Shown piece by piece: positions 50,856 through 62,622 of a stretch of 64,000 nucleotides of DNA. Source of the stretch: Nymphaea colorata. Lineage: Eukaryota; Streptophyta; Magnoliopsida; Nymphaeales; Nymphaeaceae. Position 1 is the first letter of the stretch. Every line of letters starts with the position of its first letter. The notes under the pieces are model-generated. The model was given only the letters and a program-made list of their open reading frames with translations, was not told where the DNA came from and did not search any database. The DNA lies in NCBI RefSeq assembly GCF_008831285.2, contig NC_045148.1:18963002-19027001 (forward strand), in the 5' to 3' direction. The translations under genes and the position numbers were made by a program.

Positions 50856-52760
50856 ATGGATGTGCATTTGAGGGATCTGTTCACTAGATTTCAAGAGCAG
50901 TTTGGATCAGGGCCAGGCCTTGGCCCAAGCTCTGGGACATGTCTTCTCAGGGTGGAAGGGATAAACCCAGCTTTCATCAGGTCCTTGTATAGAGCTGCTG
51001 CTGCTCTGTATAGAACCGACCCATGGAAGAGGTTTAGGCCTGGCCATTTGTTTGGTGTCAGGGTGGGCAAAGATACGGACTGGTCAGGAAGGAAGCAGCT
51101 TTTCCCTTGTGTTCAGTTCATTGGAGGTGAAGGGGGGAATCTGGGCCTCAACATGTTCCGGTCAGAGCAGGACGCTATCAAGATGACGGGTTCCACAGGA
51201 ACCATCCGCATTCCAAATGTGGATCTTCTTAGAGTCACCTTTGAGCCTGAGTCCTTGATGTTTCCAGCCAACCGCAGGATGATTGCGTCCCTGTCATTGG
51301 AAGCCTCCGGAGCCAACCTGTTTCCCGCAATTGATGTTGGTCGGTGCACTGCAACCGGTAACCTTCAGTTCAGGAATCCAACTGTCGAGGAGCTTCGTTT
51401 TCTCTATGCATTCATGAGGGCCATGGTTTTGCTTCACCCATTGTTGCAACCTGCAAAAGAGGTCATCCCTAAGCGAAGTAGTTTGACGAGTTTCGAGCCG
51501 TTTATTGAGACGGTTGATGTTCAATGGCCTCCTGAGTTGGCTAAGACATGGGAGATCGTTGCCGTCACTGTGTCGCATCCACCAGGACAGGTCTATGAGG
51601 AGAGGAGAAGCGCGTCACCAAATTTGACACCTACCAAGATAGCAGAACAGCAGTTCAAAGATGATCAATTTTCGGATATAAGAGCCTTTCGTGATCGGGA
51701 TCCTACAAGAAAGTGTGCAGTTTGTGAAAAAGATGTTTACAGTGAGCAGTCACTGAGCTGTGCACGATGCAGAGCTGTGGTCTACTGTGGGCCAAACTGT
51801 CAGAAGCAGCACTGGAAGGAAACACACAAGGGCATGTGTGGTCTCTACAAGGTGATGATGGAGAGGGAAGAAGAGCTAGACATGAAGATATTTGTATTTC
51901 CCTGCTTTATTGAGAATCCATGCAAGTGGCTTGAATCAATGGGCCTTCATCAGAAAGGCATGTGGAAGAGGATCTGCAATTGTCATTCGAATTGCCCTTT
52001 CGGTCTCCTCCCTTCTGCCAAAGGCCTGGCCGACGCTTGGGGAGGCCTAAGCAATAGTGATTACCCGCCCAATTGTCCATTTTCAGAGCATCTCCGCGAG
52101 TCAGTCTCTACTCCAATTCTCCTATCAAGTTGGGCAGAGTATTACAGTCTCAGATCTCTTTCACTCTCAAGTCCAGCGGCTGTACTTCTTGCTTACCCCT
52201 TAACTGTGTATCATATTCTAACTGCGTTGGGCATCAGTTCCAAAAACCTCCTTCTCAAGGGAAGGGAGGTCATTGTACACTACTTGGGCCCAGAACTTGA
52301 GCTTGATTGGATGCCAGCCTTTTCTGAAATTGGCCATCTTCTCAATGGGTCTGGCAATTTGCAGATTGTCATGGTGGGGCCAGAAGTACCAACAAATCTA
52401 TCAGGAACCGTTTCTGGTATAAGCAGTAGGGTGAGGATCAACTTTGTCAGAGGGCTGTATCAGGAGGAAGCTACTTATCTACCCACTCCTCATGTCATTG
52501 TTGCACTGAATTCTGGGTTGGACAGTTGCCCGAGCTGGGGTGGAGCCCTTGATCTCATAAAATCCCTGAACGCCCCTGCTTACTTCACAGAGTACTCTGA
52601 GATGGCCTGTACAAATGCCAAGCAGGTTCTCCGAGGTTCAGGACTGCATATAAGTTATCCTGTGACGCCAAATCCTTTCCGTTCCCCAGTGAGGAGCCAG
52701 GCACCTTCTAGTAATTTACCATCATACAGCAATGGCTTCATCTTTGGCGTGGGGACTTGA
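50856..52760 (+). CDS. MYND zinc-finger protein with MSS51-like C-terminal region
   Basis: An intronless coding region of 634 residues. The start at 50856 (MDVHLRDLFTRFQEQFG) is the first ATG after the predicted splice acceptor; the frame is open a little further upstream but without an ATG. The MYND zinc finger spans 287-328 with all eight ligands: C287, C290, C302, C305, C311, C315, H324 and C328, and YCGPNCQKQHWKETHKGMC is typical. MYND fingers mediate protein contacts. The long C-terminal half (CKWLESMGLHQKGMWKRIC, HYLGPELELDWMPAF, VIVALNSGLDS) matches the domain shared by plant MYND proteins and the yeast mitochondrial translation factor Mss51. The N-terminal 230 residues (WKRFRPGHLFGVRVGKDTDW) are typical of the plant family (Arabidopsis At1g70160-like, from memory). 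No targeting peptide is obvious. Function in plants is not established to my knowledge. Confidence 0.92.
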   Translation: MDVHLRDLFTRFQEQFGSGPGLGPSSGTCLLRVEGINPAFIRSLYRAAAALYRTDPWKRFRPGHLFGVRVGKDTDWSGRKQLFPCVQFIGGEGGNLGLNMFRSEQDAIKMTGSTGTIRIPNVDLLRVTFEPESLMFPANRRMIASLSLEASGANLFPAIDVGRCTATGNLQFRNPTVEELRFLYAFMRAMVLLHPLLQPAKEVIPKRSSLTSFEPFIETVDVQWPPELAKTWEIVAVTVSHPPGQVYEERRSASPNLTPTKIAEQQFKDDQFSDIRAFRDRDPTRKCAVCEKDVYSEQSLSCARCRAVVYCGPNCQKQHWKETHKGMCGLYKVMMEREEELDMKIFVFPCFIENPCKWLESMGLHQKGMWKRICNCHSNCPFGLLPSAKGLADAWGGLSNSDYPPNCPFSEHLRESVSTPILLSSWAEYYSLRSLSLSSPAAVLLAYPLTVYHILTALGISSKNLLLKGREVIVHYLGPELELDWMPAFSEIGHLLNGSGNLQIVMVGPEVPTNLSGTVSGISSRVRINFVRGLYQEEATYLPTPHVIVALNSGLDSCPSWGGALDLIKSLNAPAYFTEYSEMACTNAKQVLRGSGLHISYPVTPNPFRSPVRSQAPSSNLPSYSNGFIFGVGT

Positions 52761-55700
52761 TAATGCACGTGTGGAAGTTATTTACTGTTGCTTCTTTTTA
52801 TGTTCATTGCCATGAGTGGTCAACAGTCACCTTTTATACTATTTAAGAAGCGAAAATGGTAATTCTTTGAGATTCATTATATGATTTCAGTTATATTGTT
52901 AGCTTTGAGTTGCATCCTTAGCTAGTTTTTCCAATTGGTAAGACCGCTGATGCTTGTCTCCTTATCTTTTTCTTTTTCCAAATTTTATTCTGTGTCCTCA
53001 TGGCTTTCAATGTTAAATTGTTCATATACAATTATACTTGTCTCTTTATTTCCAGTATTCAACTGCTTGGATTGGAAAAATAATGATAGCAATTAAGGTT
53101 CACCTTTCTCTATTAACTTGGTGTGATTTTCTGTTGGGGGACTCCCGTGTTTCAGCAGTTCATAATGTTAAAAATGGTTCTCTTCTGGCATTTTTAGTAG
53201 TCTGCGAAAATCCAAATTGCATCATGCTCTCTACCTCTGTCTCTCTTTCTAGTTCTCTTGGAACCGCATGATGGATTCTGCATTATTGAATGGGTAGATC
53301 TGCTAAAAGGCATGTTGGATTCAAGTGTGGAGAAAGACAACTGCCCGCAGGAATGATTTTCTCTGGATTCTTTTCTTGCTGATGTTCTTGTGCTTGTTCG
53401 CTGAGAGCCGGGAATGGCACCATTTAAAACACATTTTATTTTGCCATCGATCTATTGAATTTCCTTTTAATGTCAATAGGCTAGGAATAGTTCCCTGACT
53501 TCTATTCACAAGAAATTGGGTGATTATACAAGTTTAAACTATGTAAACAATCTTAATCCATGCCAAAGATCCTCATTATGTGATATGTGCTGTCTGTGTC
53601 TCAATGTTGGTGCAAAAAGAATAGTGAAATCGTGAATTGCAAATTATAGAGTTCAGTATGAACGGGAGATTAACCCACTGCGCCAGTGCTTGGTTGGGAG
53701 TCAACTATCTTCATCTTGGTATCGAGCTCCACCCGATATGGCACAGGAAAATAGCATCACTGGGATTGAACTGGTGACGTGTCTCCTATGTGAAGGCCAG
53801 CCCTGGCCTATGCTATGCCCTTGAGTTCAAAGCCTGTTATTGATTAATGAATCCGGTCAAACTTAGCTCAACGAGAGAAGGAAATTGAAAAAAGCACCTA
53901 AACGCTACAATTGAGGCAAATCGTGCCAAGCTCATCTCTACTCAATTTGATAAAATGATGAGCTTTGGTACGAGAGAACATGCAAGTGTATTTCCACTCT
54001 CCTGCTAGCAACCATGATTAGTGTGATTGTTCAGTTTGGCACATTTGGGCTCATCAACCAATTGAGGTGTACACAAGCTGCTTAGCTTGTTTTAAACTCT
54101 TTGACTTCCCATATAGTTTTCACTGGGTTGACCATGCAACCTGGCCGGAACCCATTTTTAAATTACTTTTTGGGAAAAGCATGTATACATTCTTTATCCC
54201 CAAACACTTGCAAAATCAACTTTAAGAAGTCTTGTTAACATGTTGACTGTGAATAGGTGTATGTGTTGTCTAGGAGACAATCTGACAGTCATTCAACAGT
54301 AAGCTGCATTATAGCCCTGAGAGAATGGAACTGGGTAGTCAAAAGATTTGGAAAGAGGAGCCTCCCCCTGGTCTTTGGTAGATAATGAATTTAGGCTCTG
54401 GAATCGCGCAAGGATTCTGCAAAAATGGATAAGCAAGTGTTGGGATGCTTGCTTTCAAGTGATCGCCTGGAGGCTATGGTGGTTTAGGAACAAGATAGCA
54501 CCCTGACGTTATGCAACCCTGCTCAGCAGAGATGGTCCTGTTCTCTAACTGGATGAAGAGAGCTCGTCAGCAAGGGGCTCAAAGAGAATTATCACAAATA
54601 ACAAGAGATGAAGCAGATGCCTTAAGAGCATGCTGCAGCGAGAAGAAGGATCCCACAGGAAAGGGAAATTATCAGAATCAAACGGGATAAAACTATCCAA
54701 TTCACTTCCCAATTTGAAGGCTGGTCTAATTTTGACATTTTGTTCAGATGTGGCCATATGATGCCAGAAATGATACAGGGTCACCAGGTTTTTATGATGT
54801 CTCCAACACGGAGCACTCCCATTTTTGTGCCCTGCAGGTTACAGTTGTCTTATTGTCTTCTTGTAGGGATTATGGGTTACAGTAGCCAGAATCTTGGTCT
54901 CTTTGAGTTTTGATGCTATGCACCCCCCAAGTTTTTTGCTAGCTGCATGTATCATTCTTTTTTAATAAAGGACGGGAGCCCAACTCCTAGAATCTTCCAT
55001 TGGAAACCATATATATTTACACACACACACACACTGTATGCTCCTCTCTAATTTACACTCCTTGTTTATTAAGTCAGATTCTTGTTGTCGAGAATCTATA
55101 AAAGTATCTATGCTCGTACAAGTTTGCAAGCTAAATAAGATATGGTGATGGTACATGATCTCTCCTAAGTTGTGAACGGAAGCTTTAAGCATATCGTTGA
55201 CTCATCTGTTGATTGGACATATTGTGGTCAGAACTAGTGTTTGTGCTGGTCGAGTCACGATGATTTCCTAATGAATGAAGACCGAGTTCGAATAGTCCAA
55301 TGCTGGAATGGTCTGACTGCTAGGCATCCCCTAATCGACCTTTCGGTCTTATTATTCCAGTATGAAAGTGCATCTAATAAACTGCGTTCACCTAATATTT
55401 GATTTTCGCTCTTCGAGTTTGATTTTGCTCCTTTACGGAAAAATAGGATAACGATCATGAAAAGGAAATTTCCAGACATGAGAGGGAGTGGTTCGACCAA
55501 TGGGCTTACATCCAGGAGAAAAATAAAATTGGCGTTTTTTTTTCTTATTACTTCTTCACAAAAGAAAGATTCAGCATCAAGAAAATTATTTAAACATTTG
55601 TTACATATAGAAATGATTCTTAAAGATAAAAAAATATTATCTATTCGTAATATGTGACGACATCTTTGTATGATTCTCTCTCAGAACTTCTCTAAGATCA

Positions 55701-56070
55701 AGGAAAGTCTTTTGGTAAAAAAGACAATTTTAGCTGTCCAAGTTATAGGAAATTAACAGAATCCATCCCTACATTCGGGCTAGCATGAACGAATATTATG
55801 AGTATAACGAGAATGAGAATGGACTTGAATGTCAGCGTCACTGATCACATTGACAATAATAAGTATTTTCTAGTTTTGAAGCTTTTATCGTCACTGCTGG
55901 AAGACTAAAGCGATTCATGCAATTATTGTAAGGCAACGAAAGCCGCTTCCCACCACTCGCTCAAGCGCAGCAGCTCAGTTCCTCATCCATTCTTCCCCAC
56001 TCTCCCTCTCTCTCCCTCTGCCCAAAAAGTGCCGCCTCGGGGAGGTAGAGAAGAAGCAGGCAAGAAGAAA
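52761..56070. other. intergenic between MYND and HSP20 genes
   Basis: The first few hundred bases are MYND 3' UTR. The rest has no recognisable gene. There is an (AC)n tract near 55019-55034 and a word 'tgggattgaactggtga' near 53765 that resembles a reversed B box. Open frames such as 55457-55657 have no motif I know. The last 80-100 bases, pyrimidine-rich (ctctccctctctctccctct), are the HSP20 leader. Confidence 0.6.
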
Positions 56071-56574
56071 ATGGCGGCTTTCCTGGCGATGGATGCTTCG
56101 CGATGGTCGTCATCCTTCAGCAACCGTAGCCATATCGATTGGGCCGTGACGCCTGAAGCCTACATCTTCTCCGCCTCCCTTCCTGGTAACGATCACAAGA
56201 ACAATGGCCGCAGGCGCCATCATCTACCCCCATCAGAAGAGAATGTTACCCTCGACTCGATTGTATTTACATTTGTTTTCAAATTGGCAGGTGCGAGGAA
56301 AGAGGAAATCACGTTGGGGATCGAGGACTCCCAGTACGTTTGCATCGAGACCGAGTCGGTCGGTGGCGGGAGAAGGGGGTTGTGGAGGAAATTCCGGCTG
56401 CCGGACGGGGTGGACGTGGCCCGTGTCTCAGCAGAGTTCCGGAACGGAGTCTTGTCCATTACCGTTCCGAGGTTGGCGCCGGTCCCGCTGCCCCCCGTCC
56501 CTACCACAAGGTTCAGGGTCGACCCGGGGGACGTAGCCGCCGATAACCACCATGCTGTCGCGCGAGCGGCGTAA
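56071..56574 (+). CDS. small heat shock protein (HSP20 family), HSP15.4-like
   Basis: Two exons, 56071-56185 and 56291-56574, give 132 residues. Small heat shock proteins are ATP-independent holdases that bind unfolding proteins. The alpha-crystallin domain starts at WAVTPEAYIFSASLPG, runs through ARKEEITLGIEDSQYVCIET and LWRKFRLPDGVDV, and ends with NGVLSITVPRL, the conserved A-x-x-x-n-GVL box. The tail DPGDVAADNHHAVARAA resembles, from memory, the end of Arabidopsis HSP15.4 (DPSDV...ARAA), a plant class with a conserved intron after LPG. The IxI/V motif region of the tail is weak, so oligomer formation may differ from class I proteins. The 105-nt intron contains no in-frame stop (see findings). 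No targeting signal is seen, so cytosolic or nuclear location is likely. Confidence 0.92.
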   Translation: MAAFLAMDASRWSSSFSNRSHIDWAVTPEAYIFSASLPGNDHKNNGRRRHHLPPSEENVTLDSIVFTFVFKLAGARKEEITLGIEDSQYVCIETESVGGGRRGLWRKFRLPDGVDVARVSAEFRNGVLSITVPRLAPVPLPPVPTTRFRVDPGDVAADNHHAVARAA

Positions 56575-58683
56575 TCCATCCATTGGTCGGCAACGGTGGC
56601 TCTCTCAAAATTTTATATTTCTACGTCTGCTGCCATTGGGAATCCTACCGAGTGGTGCTGATTACTACCCTCATTCGTTTAAACTAGACAGTAAAAGAGA
56701 GTCGAGCATGAACAATTTCCTTTGGGTAAGATGGAATGTGAGATTTTATAGTAAAAAAGCGTTTTCCATAGTTCGTTAGCGGCTCACAGGGCATACGCTT
56801 GTATGGTGTAATGTAAAATTTTATAAGGGTATATGATGTAATATAAAATCTTAAATGGGTATATGATGTAATATAAAATTTTACATGGGTATATGATGTA
56901 ATATAAAATTTTACATGGGTATATGATGTAATATAAAATTTTACATGGGTATATGATGTAGTTGGTCGGTGGCTGAAGGGCATAGCATACGAGGTATGAT
57001 CATGAAAAAACAGGCCCTAAATCCCACAGGCAGGGATACCTTGTCAATTTACTTGACATTCTACATGGCCCTCTATATCTCGCTTCCGGCTTTTGCAGAG
57101 CACGACTACTTAAATTGCACGTCCTACCTTCTTTTTCTGAAATGTGAAACGGCTGGTTCAATGGACTTGGCATCACATCTTTTTTTCGCCTTGGACATGT
57201 GAGGCCTAGTGACATCTTTTACCGTGTTTCCCTCCCTGGAACCATAGCATTTATAGATAACATGAGTTCACTATAACAGGTACGGTTTTATTTTCGACAG
57301 GGGGACTCCCTGACCAACAAAGTCTGCACAAAAGTTCTGTAGCACGATGCCACGAAGGCATTCGTACCATGTTTTGCACAACCCTTGCTCTGTCTGTCCC
57401 TCTGTCGGTTCCTCCCCCTCTCTCTATCCACAAGGTTCACATAAATACAGCCAAGAAAACATTGAACAAGTAACTTTTTTGCAGCACTGTTTTCATTGTC
57501 ATACAAGGCATAGAGGATAGGGCGGAGGTGGGAATGGAGAAGGAAGAAGAGGTAGTTGGAGAAGCTGCAAAAAGGAAAAAACAAGCAGAGAAAGGACAGG
57601 TGATGGCATCGGTGGAAAAGAAGTCAAAAGGAGATAGACAGGAAAGACCTGTAAAATGATTCATCCCCGCCCTTCATGTCCGTTTCTATCAGCCAAATTT
57701 ATGCCCCTGACATGACATACAAACGCCTGTAACACTAGGGGCCTGCCTAATATTCTGAAGCAAACAATCGTTAGTCTTTAGTGAAAACAGCATTAGTCCT
57801 AACCATACAGTACAAACGCCTGTAACATTACCATATAGAGGACATAACGAGACATTGAGTTTAGTGTTCTATAACCATACAGTTAACAAATAGAGGACAC
57901 AATGAGACATTGAGTTTAGTCTTCTTTGGATGCACATGGGGATGCCAGCTTCTGATTTATTACCAAATAGAAATATTAACATACAGAGGACATATATGAA
58001 AGATGGATTTTAGTGCCCTAACCATTGGTAAATCGAAAGTGACGACTTGGGGTGTGCAATGAGGGCCGCATTACCTCTCGTCGTCATCATCATCCTCGTC
58101 ACACTGCCTCAGGCTTGCAGCTCCATGAAGTAAAAAGGTTACAAAAACCTAGCCTCCCCACCGCCTAACGGTGGTAACAAGAAATGCTGTTAAATATTAC
58201 CAGGTCCAAGGGTCGACGGGAAGACTTTAAATATTAACTAGTTTGAAACAAACAAGCCCGTCCCCCGGGCCACAACGGAAGAGCGAAAAAGGTTTGCGAC
58301 AGGATTTTCTTGGTAACAACAAACAAACATTATTATTATCACACTCAGACCAAACCACTCGCATGTGCGTCACCATGAAGCACATACATTGTGTTAAAAC
58401 ATAAACACTTTTCTTTTCTAGACTCTTTTAAGAACTTATAACATTATGATAAATACATTTATCATCTGGATGCCACGTAAGGTCTAGCCACATAACGTTA
58501 TTTCTGACAAACCTTCTTCAAATAGGCAACCGCAACACCTGCCCAACACCTCCGAAAGCTTGCGCTTCGTGGAATACTAGGACATACTGCTACAACAGCC
58601 AGGACACACATTGCAAACTTTTCTTCTTAGTCTTCTTCCTTACGACCCATCATAGCAGACACAGAAGCTATTAAGATATGCTT
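56575..58683. other. convergent intergenic region between HSP20 and NRP genes
   Basis: It holds a 30-bp minisatellite at 56808-56959 and, at 57830-58010, repeated 'gaggacata...gagacattgagtttagt' words. A short charged open frame lies at 57534-57659. The rest is presumed 3' UTR of the two converging genes. No other gene is supported. Confidence 0.6.
56808..56959. repeat. 30-bp minisatellite, about five copies
   Basis: The unit 'gggtatatgatgtaatataaaatttta(c/t)a' repeats about five times with period 30. The last three units are identical and the first two carry changes. It lies 230 bp after the HSP20 stop. Open frames across it read a repeating YTHVKFYITS pattern that is an artefact of the period being a multiple of three. 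Confidence 0.95.
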
Positions 58684-58790
58684 TCACATGCTCTGTTGTT
58701 CGCATAAATCCAACAGTGCCAATGTCTGCAACAGAAACATTATCATACACAAAGGACATATATGAGACATTGAGTACAATGTTCTATGGA
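57830..58790. repeat. dispersed copies of a ~30-bp word
   Basis: 'gaggaca(t/c)a ... gagacattgagtttagt(g/c)ttct' occurs near 57838, 57893 and in decayed form near 57984, and again as 'aggacatatatgagacattgagt' at 58756 inside the last intron of the NRP gene. Possibly scattered remnants of one duplicated segment. Confidence 0.5.
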
Positions 58791-61700
58791 AGAGAAAAGA
58801 TGATAAAGAGAGAAAATAAATTGGGTTCACTGTTCCTATGAATGGGAAAGGATAACAAAAGAAAGTAAACAACGAGTAAATTGAGTCCCTCTCAACCATA
58901 CACTCAGAAGTCAGAACACAACCCCCCACCAAATAAAAGGGGAGGAAAGATGTTACGGCTTACGATACGAGCATTAGATGGATCTGCATTCACATGAATG
59001 AAACATTCACATAACGCCCTCTAATGAAGAAACTTCAGAAAATCAGCAAAGGTGGCCACATCCACATAAACACACACATAGAAGTGTTCTGGTGAAGTTT
59101 GAAACTTTGAACAAAACTACCAAAGTGCATTCAAACAAGCAAACAAGAACAATGAATACAAAAATAAAAGAATTACATCATTGAAATATCTGGATGAACA
59201 AAAGGATCGCCTGAGAGAACAGCTAGACCCCTGGATTTCAAGCCCCTACTTTAAGTTTCACTTAAAAAGAGCATTTAATTTTTTCAATCAGGACAAAGTA
59301 AAAATTGATATTTCCAATGGAAAACTTTCATGTAGAAACAGCATCACAGAGAGAACCTTGTCTTAGGCAAGAGATATCTAGTAAAGTTATAACAGTCACC
59401 ATGCAAATTGGTAGATCAAGATATTCTGCATAAGCAGCAATAGCATTTCAGTTAAATGATGCAAATTTTAGTCCATCACCTCTGGCACTGAGAGCTCAAG
59501 ACGGAACTTTGGGCCATCATAGTGATGCAGAACTGGCCTGAACGAATCTTCCTCCAATGGTTTGCAAAGCTTCCTCACCTGAATTCTCACCTATTGGTTT
59601 ATTGGCGGATCAATAAGCGACAATTCAATAATGCATAAAACTGATGTACAATAATGACAAACAAGGAAAGAGATAAGGTAATCATTGCAAAGGGTACCTG
59701 TGCAGGAAACCTCGATTCACCTTTACATTTTTTGTCTTCCCATGCTGTTGGATCAATATTAGTACCACCAAAGCTGGAAGCCTACACACATATGAAAAAA
59801 CAATATGGTAAGAAAAAGGAATACGGAACAGATAAATGCAAGTGAAAAGAAAACAAAACCACATGATAGAAAGACAGGCTTTTGGTATTAGTAGTTTGCT
59901 AATTTGTTCAGTAGAGATATCTCTGATGTTCAGCAAAAGCCAGTCACCTGACAAAATTGACCAAACAACAATACTAAATTAAGTTTCAGCAAACTGCTAA
60001 GAAGCTGAACCTATACCCACCATGGGGAACCCTACAGTTTTGAACCGAGCCCATAGTCATTGCAATAACACAATAAAATGAAAAAGCTAGCTTTGTCCAA
60101 AAGAGCAATCAATAAAAGCCACAAACGTCCATGGAGCTCTCAGTCTTCTAGAGTGTATTATGCCAGGGCAGTTTCTTCTTTCTGCAGTAATTCCTCCAGG
60201 ATGATTGAGCATAGGCAGGGCAATGACATAGTTCATCCATGTCAAGCCTACAACTATGACAGGCACATTCGCTGTTTGGAAGTAAAAGGTAGTTGTAAGT
60301 TTTGTGCTAAGGGCTTTGCTTATTTGTTGCTTTCAAGCACATTAAACAAAAAATGACCAGATGGACAATGACAAGCTAATATGTTCCAGAGAGTAAAATG
60401 CTGGAGCTAAACCATTTATCCCGGAGCATAGATTCCAAAAAGAGGCTACTACCTCTCACTCTCTCTCTCTCTCTAGTCGATCAAAGAGTTCCTTGGCTCC
60501 AACACCTCGGATTCATTTAGTTATGGTAAAGATCACACTCAATCTTCACCTAAAAAAAAAGAACAAAACAGGATATGGAGGGTTTGCGGGGAAAAAAGAC
60601 AGAAAGACTTTTATAGTTCAATAATAGATGTCCTGATTTTTCTTCTTATCTCTTCTTTTGCCATGGTAAGGAAAAACTCCCATATGGTGCCAACATTTCA
60701 GTTTCTAGTTGGTAAGATTGTTGAGAGCACATCATGCCTGCTAGAAGGCAACTCCACCTTGTGGCAAGGAACATCCTCGTTTAGAATTCATGACCTCCAG
60801 TTTACTGTGTGGTGTCCTGGATTGTCCACCTCAAATAAACCATAATGGACCAAACAGACTTTGTAACTTGCTCTCCTCTTGACTAGCACACCAATTTATA
60901 ACAGCAACATCTTGGAAACGATGGAACCTTCTTCAAGCAGGAAGGAAAATTTTACATTTTCCGACGCCAGATAGCATAATAATTTCCAGTCCACATAAAC
61001 TATAAATACATAACCAAATTATTCTCTTATCTGTTAAAGGATAAGAAATGAGTTTCTAGCATCAATGAGAGTTAGCAGACATACAAAACCAAAAGAATAC
61101 AAACTAAAAAAGGCATTTTGAGCTATATGCAGCTAAGGAAACAAAAAACACACTAACCTCAAATATTCCGTGCAGCTGATGGGTGGTATAGTTATACAAG
61201 AATAATGGCAACCCTGGAGTAATTGCTCGAACAGAATCACGGTACCTCTGAGGTAAGCCTACAAGGAAAATAATCATAAATTAAACCCCATAATAGAATT
61301 TGAAAAAAAAAAAAGCAATGAAGCTGACTAAGAAAACAAGAATTTGGAAATACTCAATAAAGTTCTCAAAACTATCCAATTGCCACAATATACATAATCT
61401 AGGTTTCAAGTTTCAACATCAAGAAAAGGGAAACCACTGTCACAAATATCGCATCTTAATCGAAAAAGACGCATTAAATACCTGAAAAATAGGTCAGCCG
61501 CATAAAAAAGTCACAAGACACGTTTTTTATAAAAAAAAGCCAGATTGTATTTTTTATTAATCTATGATTTATTTTATTTTTTATAATTTTCAGGATTTTT
61601 TTAATTTTAAAAAAATTTGCCGAGATATTCTCAAGATATACAACTTGTATTGTACCCGAGAAATTGCTCGCCCTATAATACTCGTACACAATATATGTAA

Positions 61701-62622
61701 CAATGTTGGAAACCTAGCATTCGAACAGCTTGGCCAGGTGTTCTACCAATTAAAATAATGAACCACAGGAGCAGGACTGCAGTTACCAACGTTTCCTTCA
61801 TGTGATGATAAATCTAAGGATGATTTATGATTATTCACATACATAGCATGAAACTATCTCCACTAGAAAACATTCTTCATAACTTGTAAGATGCATAGAA
61901 AAGTCATAAAAAGGATGCTCTAAAAAAAATTACAAAGTAATTTTCAGTCATTACTAGAAGAAAAATATATATAAGTTTAATATTCTGAAATTTATCCACA
62001 TACCGAAAAGTTGTCGCTTCAGATCTTCTTGCATGGTATCATTGTTGCAGACAAAAATATAACCTCCAAGAGTCTGATTTCGTGGCAGCATTTCTGTCGA
62101 GGGCAGCGTCTTGAATCGCTTATCAAAGGGACCAGTATTGGTGCTGGTGATGTTGTTGGGGACATTATTATTGTTGGAAACGTTGTTTTCCTTCCCAACG
62201 TTGTTGTCCTTGCAGTTTTTTATAATGTTGTCATTGCTATATTTAGCCTTCCCTATAATGTTGTTTGTGTGAGAACTGCTGTTATTGACATTATTGTTGC
62301 TATATCCTTTCTGATACACAGCGTTCATGCTGTAGAAGCCACTTCGGAAAGAGTTTTTGGAGGCAGACTCATTCACTTTGCTATCTAAGTTTAGCAAGTC
62401 GAGATTGAGGGTTTCATACTTGTTCTCATCCTGAGTTCGAGTTTTATCCTTCACTTTTGGCTCTAGCGGAGTCTTGGTAAAATCAAGATTGTTCCTTTCA
62501 CCTTTCACCTTTGTCTGTTCAGCTAATTTAGATGCTACCATCAGCCATTTATGGTCTTCAGAAACCTTTGACTGCCCTCGTAGTTCATCCCCTAACTGCC
62601 AAAAGGAGAACTGGCTGGCCAT
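58684..62622 (-). CDS. NRP: DCD-domain N-rich protein (NRP)
   Basis: Five exons (62622-62004, 61258-61158, 59781-59698, 59590-59480, 58725-58684) give 318 residues. The DCD (development and cell death) domain occupies about 185-310: GGYIFVCNNDTMQEDLKRQL, LPQRYRDSVRAITPGLPLFL, YNYTTHQLHGIFEA, DPTAWEDKKCKGESRFPAQV, FRPVLHHYDGPKFRLELSVP, then LLDLCEQQSM at the stop. The N-terminus MASQFSFWQLGDELRGQSK is the conserved start of the family. Between them lies an Asn-rich linker (about 110-165, NNNNVPNN and similar) that gives the family its name. NRPs are stress-responsive proteins linked to ER-stress and osmotic-stress cell-death signalling in soybean and Arabidopsis. The ATG follows directly on an AG acceptor, so the leader intron ends at the start codon. 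The gene is convergent with HSP20. Confidence 0.95.

Noticed and set aside
53665-53795. Minus-strand Pol III boxes (gttcaatccc and tggcgcagtgggtta)
   Set aside because: The boxes are in the wrong order on that strand (B before A).
55457-55657. 66-codon Lys-rich open frame
   Set aside because: No motif, AT-rich composition, no leader or splice context; best treated as chance.
57534-57659. 41-codon highly charged open frame (MEKEEEVVGEAAKRKKQ...)
   Set aside because: Codons are purine-rich by composition alone. It follows an AG but has no recognisable partner exon. Too short to support a gene.
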